Part shown: positions 44,124-53,982 of the stretch, piece by piece | How positions within the stretch are numbered: position 1 is the stretch's first letter | Layout: every line of letters begins with the position of its first letter | NCBI GenBank assembly: GCA_034406715.1 | Contig: CP137867.1 | Coordinates: 248,001-312,000, forward strand | Source of the DNA: Rhodotorula mucilaginosa | Taxonomy: Eukaryota; Basidiomycota; Microbotryomycetes; Sporidiobolales; Sporidiobolaceae | Direction of reading: 5' to 3' | Length of the DNA stretch: 64,000 bases | Translations under genes and position numbers: made by a program | The notes under the pieces: generated by a model | What the model saw: only the letters and a program-made list of their open reading frames with translations | Database searches by the model: none | What the model was told of the DNA's origin: nothing

Positions 44124-46214
44124 GTGAGTGTGCGTATTATTTGGTTTCCGAAACTTTAGTTTAGGATCTTTAGGTGGTGTCGAAAGGAGGTACCAGATTC
44201 CGTGGTGCTCCTTCTTTCCCCCGTGCGGGGGTCCAGATTGTTGCCCCGCATTTTAGCAAGAGTCTGGGGAAAGTTGGGGAAAGACAGAGAACCGGCCTTA
44301 TGCTCCACTACACCGCTTACAATGCAGGCTGCACACCAAACTTGACATGGATATTGGATAGAATCCTGGAGAGGCTTGTACTTGTAGAGAAAGAGAGCTA
44401 ACACAAGAACAGGCAAGTGAAAGTTTGACAAGCTTGCGAGAGTTGGCAATGCGGGCTGCCTTCAGATGCGGTTAGGTTCGCCACCCTGCTGTGCAGTACA
44501 GGTATGGAAGGTCCAAGGGAAGATCTGACCAACCAGGCTGTAAGGCTCCGGGGACCTCAAGAGAGCTAGCGAGGCGCCACTTCCGAGTTCAGGTGAGTAA
44601 GAGTTGCCGCTTGAAAGCTCTTCACTCACCATGTTGACAGCCTCCCTACACAACGCACTCAGGTTGCTGATTGCTTGTGACTGCTGACACCTAACACCAA
44701 TCAGCGAGACTCGAGCAGGTTTGAGGGATCCGAACTCGAGTCGCTTACAAGCTTGTTCCGTTTGCCCTGCTCCTGCCTCCAGGAGTAGAAAGCAGGAGAT
44801 TACACTTGCAGACTCCGGCACCGTATATTGTGGTTTGTGGGCTATGTGTGCGCTGCACTGAGCAGCAGCTCCTTTTTCATGCACTTGTTAGCTGACCGGT
44901 CTGCTGTTTCTATCTCGTTTCTTCCCGATTGACACATTGGCGTGCAGGCAAAATGTTACCGTACCGTTAGTGTGAGCACTGTAGTGTCATTCCTATCAAG
45001 TATGTCACACAAAAGCTTGTGTCAAGCAGGGAGCGCAACTCCCTGACTTTCCGTTTCCCTTCTTCCAGAGCGCTTTTGCACTGACATTTCGATTGTGTGT
45101 ATATCCCACCCTCTTTCCTTTGCACAATAGATAGATTTGGTATACATACAGTGAGGAAACCCACTCCACCGGCCTGAAGAGACTGTCAAGGCAGGTCAAG
45201 TCAGATCCGGTGTCGCTTTGGAGTTTTGAAACTTTGAAGCGTCCGCGAAGGAGGTCAAGGTGCTTGCCGCTGCGGGCTCCTTTGACAGGATAAGGCTTGC
45301 CTTCATGCACTTGGCAAGGATCTTGACCCAGATGAGGAAACTAGCCGCGCAATATGCCAAGTCCGGGCACCGAAAGTGCTGCACGAGCCAGTCCACCGAG
45401 TGATGTACGCGCACCCGGAGAAAGGATTCTGAGCGCATGTGGTAGTGGTTTCCTTCTCCCTAGGTTTTATGATACAAGAACTGCGGTGTTAATGCTTTGC
45501 TCCCGCCTCAGCAGGGCCTGAACAAATGGAGATGAGGACTCGGGAAGGTCGACAGACTTTCTCTTTCTCTCCAACTTGGCTCATTTGGGAACCTCATAGC
45601 TGAAGAACTGCAGCCGGATCACGCTCAACTGACAGCTTTCTCTAATCGCGCTGTGTATTACTTCAGAAGAGCTGGGTTCAGAGGCCTGTCTGCCCGCAGC
45701 ACTGATCCTTTTATATTTTTGTGGCAATCTCCGACAGGGGTGGGTTGCCACCCTTGTTTCCCCTGTCACTCTACACCTCTGGCAGAATGTGAAGATCTCA
45801 AGACTGAGAGATTTGTCCATTGGTACATACCCCCAACCCTTCCGCAGGCTGCCTGGAAAGGGGAGTCAAGGGACAAGTCACAAGCGAGAGGCACACTTCT
45901 CTTCCGGCTTCTCTCCTTGAATGGATTGCTTCCACTGCAGTCCACTACATTTATGTTGAACCGAATCCAAAATGCTAAACGCATTGTGGATCAGTCAAGC
46001 TCATCGAGGTTTGTTGATGCAGGATCTCGGGCAGTCGTCGCAGCTCCGTCCCTCTTTCCTCAAGTCGCATTTCTTACAGATCCCTTGCTGGGCGGGCTTC
46101 CCTTCAGCCACCCACTCAGCTCCGCACTCACTTGACTTCCCGTTCTATGCTGGGGCGGCATCGCTTCGCTTGCCTGCTTTGCCTCGTTTGAACTTCGGAC
46201 TCAACTTCCTCGGC
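44124..46214. other. Unresolved 2-kb accessory spacer
   Basis: Composition is AT-richer than the rest of the window. No transposase, polymerase or other known motif was seen. On the minus strand at 45196-45460 an open stretch (GEGNHYHMRSESFLRVRVHH .. FLIWVKILAKCM) has faint likeness to exon 1 of the family and could be a decayed copy. It sits between a truncated and a complete family member, so a duplication scar or unknown insertion is likely. Confidence 0.4.
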
Positions 46215-46222
46215 TATATAAA
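46215..46222 (+). promoter_or_regulatory. TATA box of family copy B
   Basis: TATATAAA lies 53 bp before the ATG of copy B in a CT-rich leader. A similar word (TATATAAG on the minus strand, about 33700) precedes copy A. Confidence 0.5.
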
Positions 46223-46274
46223 TCTCCTCCTCCCCTTTTCTTACGGACTGAACTAACATCCGTTTTGATTGCAG

Positions 46275-48229
46275 ATGTACACACCATACCTTACTGGACC
46301 CGAAGTGACAGCCGCGCCTCAAGACTCAGCGGACCTTCGGCGGATGTTGAGAAATTCTCTTGTTCAACTTGCTGTAGCTCCTTCGCCTCTTCTCTTCTTC
46401 TCTAGCTTGCACCTCCCCTCGCTCATATCTCGTACAGTAGGAGTCTTGACCTTGTGTCACTGTTTACCGGCTCAAGCTTGTCTCCAATTTGCCCTGACCC
46501 AGACTGCGCAGGCCACCTACTCTGGCATTGAGCTCGAGAGCGGTACGCCCTGCATCCTTTCTTCTCCCAGTTTTTCACTGTGAATCGCGTGCCTGCATTT
46601 TGAGCACTCTTCTCTTTGCCTCTAGCACATTGCCAAAGAGAACTTCTGCTGTTGAGCTACAAGAGCTTAGAGAGGGAAGGAATTCTAGACTGCGCACTGC
46701 AGGTAAGTGCTTCCTGATCCTATGCTCACCAAAGTTTCGGACTTGCCGCTTGCCGGCCCTCTCCCCAGTCATGCGTTAGAATGCTACAATGGAAACACTG
46801 ACAATCGTTGTCCTTTGGCAGTACACCATTGATATGGACGCCCTCACGAAATACTTGTCGACTCGTGTCAGTCGGTCAATACGCTTGCACTTTGAAAGGC
46901 ACTGACCGGTCTTTCCCAGACTGTCAATGCAGCGCCACACTCAGCTCTGTCAGCGGATCCGGTGCATCCTGACCTTGATGGTCGCACTCAGTATGAGCGC
47001 ACCATCTGCGAGATGTGGCGGGAGCGCCGGCTTGCTGTTGCAACGTTCTTGAACCCGCAGCACGGCACTCACCATGGACTCGTTACTCAACCTGCAATGG
47101 CATTGGCCAAAGCGATCTTGCAGAAGGTTGATGCGGTGGCAGACAAGGTGCTGCAAATGGTTGGCAGGGAGGTGATGCACTCTTCGGACGCTGCGGCAAC
47201 TGCGATACACACCTGTATTCAGGAGCTGCAGCAGTGGGCCAAAGGTTCCCAGCTATGTCTGCTCAACTCGCCGGAGCAGAAGAGCCTCCTGAGTATTCTC
47301 CGTCACCTCGACCGCAGCCTGAACAGAATGGATCGGAATGGGCTCTACAATATTTCTGTGCGCTCTCATACTTGTCCTCACTCCACCTCTTGTGTTACTG
47401 ACTTCCTGGTATTACTGCTCAGCAATCATGGACCCCTGACTTCATCCTTCAACGCATTGTATGACTATACTGTCTTCCTCACCCAACCCTCTCAAGTGAT
47501 TATGTCTACCTCTAACAGACTTTTGACCGGTACAGACTGGAGCATACCCGCAGTTTGCCCATCCCGAGTACAATGGTCAAGGTCAACTCATGCGACGACC
47601 CAAGTGGGTCAACGACCGGTACTACTGCGCCTTTGTTGTGCCGCCATGGTGTCCGGACCAGGAGCAGCTGCAAGCCTTTGCGGACCCCGAGCAGAGTCTG
47701 CACAACCAAAATATGCACCCTCTGGTAACCTTTGACGAATGGGACCCTGCTGGTCTCGGGCAGGCTGCGCAAGCTCAGCCTTTCTCAGGGGCGTCTTCAA
47801 CAGGCCCGGACTGGACAACGGAGGGCCATTTTCCAAGTACTACTCACTCAGGTGATGTGAGTCAGCTTCTATCAATGCAGCTTTAGGTTCACGTAGCCAA
47901 GCTTACATAGACTTGTTCCGCAGCCAAACTTTCACTCTCAGCCACCGCCACATGAGGGGCAGTTCTCCGAGCAGGGGGTCAATGCGCCTGCCCTGCCTCA
48001 CCACGAACATGTTCCTGCCCATACCTCAAGCCACCATCATTGTCCAAACCCACCTGGCATGGCGATGCATTGGGATCTTGATCCGATTTTCGCGTTCGAC
48101 CAGCAACATCACCAAGGATTTCGGTATCAGGATCCGTGTCATCCCTACAGCCTTGCCCAGATGAGTCTCCGCGCGCAGCGTCGCTACGGGATCAGCTCAG
48201 TGGGCTTGAGGCAGCGGTGGGCGCTCTGA
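46275..48229 (+). CDS. Unrecognised paralogous family, copy B (full length)
   Basis: It starts MYTPYLTGPEVTAAPQDSAD.. The N-terminal exons are approximate (..CLQFALTQTAQATYSGIELE, then HCQRELLLLSYKSLEREGIL ending 46702). The rest is well fixed: a 45-nt exon (46822-46866, YTIDMDALTKYLSTR), 146 codons (46920-47357, with QYERTICEMWRERRLAVATF and EQKSLLSILRHLDRSLNRMD), a 36-nt exon (47423-47458, QSWTPDFILQRI), 107 codons (47536-47856, TGAYPQFAHPEYN..), and a last exon 47924-48229 ending RAQRRYGISSVGLRQRWAL. All joins keep phase. It has one more intron near the end than copy C. It is mostly helical and soluble with a Pro/His/Gln-rich tail and no signal peptide or membrane span. Function unknown. 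Confidence 0.65.
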
Positions 48230-48359
48230 AGCGTTTTGTTCCTTCTCTCTTTGTTCCGCGGACCTTGGATTGAGATTTGTAGACAGATTCTCTTTTTTGA
48301 TATGGACCACACTTGACAATGCAATAGGAGAGAGAGAGAGGATGTCGTGTCTGTGCACA

Positions 48360-48605
48360 CTCATTGCAGAAAAGGTTCAACCCGTGCTCTTTCTCAACCT
48401 GCAACCTGCCAACATCGGCTCGTTCACCCGCCTTGGCATCCCTCAACTTCCCCGACCCTGTCAGCGCCTTCCCATCTCTTTGCAAGCGCCTCCCCATCTC
48501 GTTGGAAGCGGAAGGCACTGGCACTTCCACCTTGCCTCCCACCTCCTCTTTGAGGCAGCAGAGGCGTTCGTTGCACCCGATCCACCGCCTGGCATTTTGC
48601 CACCA
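48360..48605 (-). pseudogene. Decayed copy of the PEX12 3' end, downstream of copy B
   Basis: Read on the minus strand the segment follows the last PEX12 exon: a WIGC..LCCLKEEV block, then KVEVPVPSAS, GSGKLRDAKAGERADVGRLQ and VEKEHGLNLF, against WIGCYKCLRG, VEVEVEVPASSAS, GTGRLRDPKTGEWVEVGRLR and the sequence just past the PEX12 stop. It is clearly related but more diverged than the copy after C. The N-terminal nine-tenths of PEX12 is absent. The orientation relative to the family gene is the same tail-to-tail one as at 31.9 kb. Confidence 0.7.
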
Positions 48606-49447
48606 TGAGCGACGCAAATGCCTTTCTCAGGGGCTGCCGCCCCGCTCAGATTTGGGGAGGCAGAGAATCCAGTTACATGCCCTCAACCGGGTGGGGACGG
48701 GACCTTTAAGTGGGCTCCGAGGTGGAGTCGGAGAAGTAACAACAGGGTGAGAAGGCCAATCGTTCACTTGCGACTCGCCAAAACAACAATCCATATGCCG
48801 GACGACTCGCGCTTGAGATCCATGCGTGCTAATGTATCTGAGGGCCAAAAGTTAACACAAATGTCTGTGTGTGTGTCCGCGAGGGCTCAGACTCTAGATC
48901 CGTAAAACCCCTGACCTTGCGGCGGCGCAAATAACACCGAGTGCACATCCGGATTGTTGAACTCACACTGCAGTCCTGTAGATTGTTCAAGTCAAAGCAC
49001 TTGTCCTGTCAGTCAAAGATCGGCTGATCCGAGGGCGAGCGGTACGGCACCGGCTGCGCGCGCTCTTGACAAAGGCACGCGCCCGAGGCAAGCCGAGATT
49101 GGTGGCGCTCGCACTTGCGGGCGCTGTGGGCGCAAGCACCAGCTGCCGGCGCGCATATACCATGCACTCGTGCCTCTCCAAGCTGAAATTTGATACGCCG
49201 AGGGCATCGGGATGTCGAGGGCTTCGGATGTCCGCGGATGGGTGATGGGCGGTGCAGTTTAATTCGATTTGCGATAGTGCGGCGCACGAGCCTCCGCGGA
49301 GGTTTTGCTCGACAAGAATGCTGTGGCAGACAGGGCACCGAGTCGCTTTCTTTCCCTCTTGCTCAGCCTTCGAGCGGGAAATCGCCTGGCGTAGTAATCA
49401 CCGAGCTTCAGTCCTTCCATTCCCAAGCAGATTCAAGCCTTTCGAGC
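48606..49447. other. Spacer before copy C
   Basis: No supported coding frame. It contains a short TG-repeat (about 48862-48875) and presumably the promoter of copy C. Confidence 0.4.
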
Positions 49448-50990
49448 ATGCCAGTGGTCGACCGGAGCGAAGTACCGGACATCGAGATACCGCGGACCCC
49501 CTCTCTTCAGGTACTCAAAGAGCCACTCACGGCACTTGCTCTGCTTGCATGTGCCAAGTCCCCGACATCTGGACAATCATCATTGTGGCTCTTCACGGGA
49601 TTGTTACCTCCCCACTCCGATGAGGCGATGCAGTACGCCCACATCTGGTGCAATCGTGCATACAGTCGCCTTGAGGAAATCTTCTACTGCCTTGGCCAGA
49701 CCCAGGAGTGGAGACAGCTCAGATACATGGTTTACGAGTGGCTCACCCTCAAGCACAATGTCCTGAAGTATGCCGGCACAGCACTTGGCGCTGCTCCGAG
49801 GGACATTGCAGACCAGATTGTGAGCTACACTTGACGCTAGGTCTCAGTCCAAGCTGACGCAGTCCCGAGAATTGACAATTGAGCACCCTCAGTACGGGAT
49901 CAATATCGACAATCTTGTTAACTTTATGTCTCGCGTCAGTTGGTCCGGTCCAAGTGTCTGGTGTATAAGGTCTGATATTGATCCAGCTTTCAGGAGGTCA
50001 ACACTGCCCTACTGTTGACCTTGCATCAATTTGCCTCGGACACTGGGCGCCGGGAATACGAGCTCGGAATTGTCGAGAAGTGGCGGACTCGGCGTGGGCG
50101 AGTCGCTGCACTCTCAACCGATCCAAACTACGACGCTCTCCCAACGGCTCAATCTGCTTGGGCCCGCCGAGCAGAAGACATCGAGCAAAAGGCAAGTGCG
50201 TTGTGTCACAAGATATCGCGCTGGTCGGAAGAAGAGGCCCGCAAGGAGCACGGGCATCAACCAAACTTCTTTGTGCTCGAGTGGGCACAAGGGCTGCAAA
50301 ACTGGGCTCAGGGGTCACAAATGCGCCAGCTGAGTGCCATTGAGCAGAAGACTTTCATCAGGATTCTGTCTGGCCTCGACAGAGGCTTAGACATGATGGC
50401 GAACTGTTACTGGACTGATAAATGGTATCAGCTCGAGCAACTCGCGGTAAGCTATTTTGCTCCTTTTGCATGGTCAGTCTTTGTCTTGACATGCTCTCCC
50501 TGACGTCCAACAGAAACAATGGAGTCTGGACTTTATCATGCAGACCCTTGTGAGCAGGCAGTTTCAGATCCTTGCTTGTACCAGCTGGTCTCCAGACTGA
50601 CAGAAGTGACCTTGAGGGGAGCAGACCGGACCATATCCACTATTTGCCCATCTTACTTACAATGAGGAAGGCCATCTGCTTCAAGTACCGGAGTGGATGT
50701 ACGCACGCTACTACCGCGCATTTGCCATGCCGCCAGCATTCCCGGACGAGCGGCAGCGCATGGCATTCATGGATCCCGCGCTGTGGCCAGAAGTACATCA
50801 TTCTGGGGGACCATATGCCAATCCCGCAGAATCATGGCACGCAAACTGTGCGGCAGGTTCCGATCCAGAGCAAAGACCTTTTCGGCTCCATCAAGTGGGA
50901 CCCCAGTACAACCTGGCGCAGATTGGACTCCGCGCCCAGCGTCGCTACAAAATCAGTTCGGAGCAGTGGAAACAGCGGTGGGGACCTTGA
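49448..50990 (+). CDS. Unrecognised paralogous family, copy C (intact, 422 aa)
   Basis: This is the best copy of the family. Five exons: 49448-49819, 49893-49934 (42 nt), 49994-50446, 50514-50549 (36 nt), 50625-50990, all in phase zero. Exon 1: MPVVDRSEVPDIEIPRTPSL, RAYSRLEEIFYCLGQTQEW, YEWLTLKHNVLKYAGTALGA, DIADQI. Exon 2: YGINIDNLVNFMSR. Exon 3: LLTLHQFASDTGRREYELGI, VEKWRTRRGRVAAL, LQNWAQGSQMRQLSAIEQKT, ILSGLDRGLDMM. Exon 4: KQWSLDFIMQTL. Exon 5: TGPYPLFAHLTYNEEGHLL, VPEWMYARYYRAFAMPP, ending RAQRRYKISSEQWKQRWGP. It is helical, probably nuclear or cytosolic, with no known catalytic motif. The W-R-x-R-R block recalls, but does not match, the third helix of a homeodomain (no WFxNxR). Function unknown. 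Confidence 0.72.
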
Positions 50991-51067
50991 AGGGAAGCGT
51001 GTGTGGTCTGATCCACGTCGGTGCGCGTCTCGAGCGGTTGAACTCTGTTGGACGGAGTCTTTCCCCG

Positions 51068-51069
<2 letters not shown>

Positions 51070-51113
<44 letters not shown>
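51070..51113 (+). repeat. Run of 44 T
   Basis: A pure T run in the duplicated block just after copy C. At the matching place beside copy A (about 32010-32020, other strand) there is only a short T run, so the run appears to have expanded in this copy. Its true length may differ because of sequencing slippage. Confidence 0.9.
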
Positions 51114-51239
51114 CGTAGATGCAACTTTCCTGGTTATGCTCATCATGAATGACAAGAAGTGCGAGGCCGTTGCCTATCATTTGCGTGAATCAACCTGAGG
51201 CTGAGATACAAGAAGATGTATTGCCACCAAGAACTTGGT

Positions 51240-51535
51240 CAACCCATGATCTTTCTCAACCTGCCCACCTCGACCCATTCGCCCGTCGTGGGATCCCTCA
51301 ACCTGCCCGTCCCTTTCAACGCCTTCCTCACTTCCTTTTCCCGTTTTCTCCGCACTCAGCAGACGACGAGGGCACCTCGACCTCGACTTCGACTTCGAAT
51401 TCCTCTTCAAGCCCTCGGAGGCATCTGTAAGCACCCGATCCACCCGCTCGGTAACGCCGTCGGGTTCTCGACTTTGCCCTGGACAATTCGCATGCCTAGT
51501 TGTCTTCTCGTCCTGCAAAGAGCGGGTTGCGCGCC
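51240..51535 (-). pseudogene. Decayed copy of the PEX12 3' end, downstream of copy C
   Basis: On the minus strand it carries GKVENPTALPSGWIGC exactly as in PEX12, followed by the same Lys/Ser/Glu-rich insert and KDHGL. An in-frame difference replaces the YKCLRG part. Only the last exon portion is present. It lies tail to tail with copy C, mirroring the native PEX12-copy A pair. Confidence 0.8.
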
Positions 51536-51678
51536 ACATTCTATCCCGGTAAGTTTGCTGCGGAATCGAGAACAACACTGCGAACCCTCTTCGGACTCTT
51601 CCAGCCGGTGAGGCTGAGGCTGCTGCCTACTTGAAGAAAGGTGTTCAGGCCTATGCGCAGGCTGGCAAGCCACTCTAA
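51529..51678 (+). pseudogene. Orphan 3' gene fragment
   Basis: Two short joined pieces read ATFYP/AGEAEAAAYLKKGVQAY.. AQAGKPL and stop at 51678. They are interrupted by a 56-bp intron with good GTAAGT and TTCCAG ends. It looks like the C-terminus of a real protein whose upstream part is missing, because the sequence before it is the PEX12 tail duplicate. I do not recognise the parent. It marks the right edge of the duplicated block. Confidence 0.5.
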
Positions 51679-51741
51679 CGATTGCACGTCCCTGGAGCGT
51701 TCCGCCCGCGACAAGACTCGCTTGCGCGGAAGCAAGTGCTG

Positions 51742-53802
51742 ATGAGAATTTCGTTCAGGCGCCTCTTGTGCTCCTGCATAGACATGCTAGGTCGAGCTAG
51801 CGCCTGCACAAGGTGCTGGTACAGCTCGAGAGGATGGCTGATAGGCGGCACGCCGGCATCTGCGCCTTTCAGACGATCGCCGTCCGTCGTTCGCGCCGTC
51901 CACTCTGGCCTGCATGCGTCCGCACTGTCAACCACGCAGACGTGCTCGCCGAGCCCCTTAGAAGACGCGTCCAACTCGCGCTCGAGCCGGACCAAGACCG
52001 CTCGAAAGCGAGTCACTCCGGCACAGCCGCCAAAGCCAACTTCGTCCCAGCTCCGCAATACTCTCGTCGACTACCTCGCCACCGGGCGGAATGCCGACGC
52101 CATTGCTTTCTACGTCGACCTGTTGGAGAAGAACCGAGGGGAGTGGACCGCCGAGATAGCCGAGGGTTTTGCCTGGCTCTTTGTCCAGTACAGGCAGGCC
52201 GATCTCGCCCGTCACGCCGCCGCGGCGATTCACGACCAGGGCTTCGCCATCTCGACCACCTTTGCCTCAAAGATACTCAGGATGCACAAGGACGAACTGG
52301 TGTACGAGCCCGAGGCGCTCGCGCAGGTGCTCGAGTGGCTGAGCGAAGGGTTCGGACGCGAGAAACGAGAGGGTGTACCTGTCGACGAAGGCACGCTCGA
52401 AACCGTACTCGAGGTACTGAAACGGATGGGGCGGAGCGACTGGCTCGAGCAGGTGTTTCGAGCGTACAGAGACACGCTCGAAGAGGGCGAGATCGGTTCG
52501 GCGCGCGCATGGAGCTACCTCATCGGTGCAAAGCTCCTCGACGGCAACATACGCACGGCAGAGAAGCATTTCGATACCTGGCGTACCGGGTATCGTGCCT
52601 CTCACACGACGTCGACGTCCGGGAAGGTGCCACCGCCCTCCTCGCCTTACCTCGTCCTCCTCGCCCACTACGCCTCCCGACCGCACTCGGGACCCTTCTC
52701 GCGCGACCCCGCGTACCGGTTCATCGCTCTCTGTCGCAGCGACGGCATCGAGATCACCACCGACTACGTCGACCTCCTCCTCCGGACCGAGCTGCGCCGC
52801 AAGCAGCACTCGTCGTTTTGGGGTCTGTGGAAGGCTTTCGACGATCCGACTCTCGACCTGGTCCGCAGCGGAACCACCTGGCTCCTCGCGATTCGAGCCA
52901 AGACGCGCGCCGATACAGCAAATCGCGAAATACCAACACTGGCGCATAGTCCCCTGCGCCGTCTAGTATCCTTCCATCTTGAGCCGGCACGCGCACCTTC
53001 GAGTCGTCAGCTGCTCAAGGACCTGCTTCGACAGCGTCTCGCGCAGACAGGACATCGACCGGCGCGCCGCCATTCGAGATCCGACCCATTCGTCTCCGCC
53101 GACGTCCTGAACCTTTTCCTCGAGCACTTTGTCGCGGTCCGGGACTGGCGCGCCGCGACCGTCGTCCTCGAAACTTTCCGCGTCCACCGCGTCGAACCAA
53201 ACTTCAAGACGCACGGGAACGTCGTCCTCGGCGTTGTCAAGCAATGGCGTCGCGGCAAGGTGCAGGGTCGACTCGACGATTTCGCCCAGAGCGCTTACGA
53301 CGGCGCCGTTGACGCTTTCGACGATCCTCAAGTGCGAGCGGCCAAGGAGAAAGGCTTCTCGAGCATCCGGTCGCAACAGCAAGGGTTCGAGTTGATCCGC
53401 ACGATCCTCGAGGAACGCAAGATGCGAGCCAGGCTTTGGTCGCGCAAACCCAACGAGGTGGAAGCGTCCGGCTGCGATGCCCGAGGGACACCGGCTCAGG
53501 AGGACGGCGACGAACTCGACCAGCCCTCTTCGGTCACGCCACGGTGGATGGTACAGCGGGAACGGCGTGACCTCGGCTACCTCGTCTCGCTCCTCCGACG
53601 GTGCGAAGGCGTGGACGAGGAGGAATGGAAAGGCTTGATGGCCGAGACCAGAAAGGTGATCCTTCCTCGCCGTCAACAACCCGTGGCGCAGGGGCGTCGA
53701 CGTGCTACGCCGAAGCGAGAACAGGACGCAAAGGTTCGAGATACGATGCGGGCGGCGCGACTTCAGCGGAGAGCGCGGAAGATACAGCGGGGCACACAGT
53801 AG
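51742..53802 (+). CDS. Mitochondrial helical-repeat (PPR-like) protein candidate
   Basis: Single exon, 686 residues from the ATG at 51742. The N-terminus MRISFRRLLCSCIDMLGRAS is basic and amphipathic, fitting a mitochondrial presequence. The rest is helix-rich with repeats about 35 residues apart: LRNTLVDYLATGRNADAIAF, GFAWLFVQYRQADLARHAAA, GTLETVLEVLKRMGRSDWLE, ARAWSYLIGAKLLDGNIRTA, DVLNLFLEHFVAVRDWRAAT and HGNVVLGVVKQWRRGKVQGR. The spacing and A-helix pattern resemble pentatricopeptide repeats used in organelle RNA handling. The C-terminus is very basic (RAARLQRRARKIQRGTQ). It is intronless, unlike its neighbours. The family assignment is inference. Confidence 0.6.
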   Translation: MRISFRRLLCSCIDMLGRASACTRCWYSSRGWLIGGTPASAPFRRSPSVVRAVHSGLHASALSTTQTCSPSPLEDASNSRSSRTKTARKRVTPAQPPKPTSSQLRNTLVDYLATGRNADAIAFYVDLLEKNRGEWTAEIAEGFAWLFVQYRQADLARHAAAAIHDQGFAISTTFASKILRMHKDELVYEPEALAQVLEWLSEGFGREKREGVPVDEGTLETVLEVLKRMGRSDWLEQVFRAYRDTLEEGEIGSARAWSYLIGAKLLDGNIRTAEKHFDTWRTGYRASHTTSTSGKVPPPSSPYLVLLAHYASRPHSGPFSRDPAYRFIALCRSDGIEITTDYVDLLLRTELRRKQHSSFWGLWKAFDDPTLDLVRSGTTWLLAIRAKTRADTANREIPTLAHSPLRRLVSFHLEPARAPSSRQLLKDLLRQRLAQTGHRPARRHSRSDPFVSADVLNLFLEHFVAVRDWRAATVVLETFRVHRVEPNFKTHGNVVLGVVKQWRRGKVQGRLDDFAQSAYDGAVDAFDDPQVRAAKEKGFSSIRSQQQGFELIRTILEERKMRARLWSRKPNEVEASGCDARGTPAQEDGDELDQPSSVTPRWMVQRERRDLGYLVSLLRRCEGVDEEEWKGLMAETRKVILPRRQQPVAQGRRRATPKREQDAKVRDTMRAARLQRRARKIQRGTQ

Positions 53803-53982
53803 CGTTCAATATCTCGCAAGCCGTGCACACGCTTCGGAACCGCGCGCTCGAGTAAACATGCAGAGTGAGAATGCAGGCAAAGCACTGAGAGAGGAAGAAT
53901 AGCAAGGCATTATGTATACAGACAACGAGACGGGCCTCAGCGAAGACTTCACGCCGAAATGCCGTACTGAGCCTGTGGGGTG

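Larger units (their letters stand above)
50930..51535. repeat. Segmental duplication: inverted copy of about 31600-32160
   Basis: The last codons of copy C, its 3' flank (GATCCACGTCGGTGCG, then GTAGATGCAAC, then ATCATGA.TGACAAGAA) and the PEX12 tail occur in the same order on the opposite strand between the PEX12 end and copy A. Identity by eye is high, roughly nine in ten bases over the PEX12 part. This is the younger of the two tail duplications. Confidence 0.8.

Noticed and set aside
43782-46866. One gene with a 2.7-kb intron joining copy E exon 1 to copy B exon 2
   Set aside because: Introns elsewhere are 50-100 bp, and copy B has its own TATA box, ATG and N-terminal exons.
50990-51113. 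Retroposed copy with poly(A) tail (T run on plus strand)
   Set aside because: Family copies keep their introns and the T run has a short counterpart at the native site, so DNA-level duplication fits better than retroposition.
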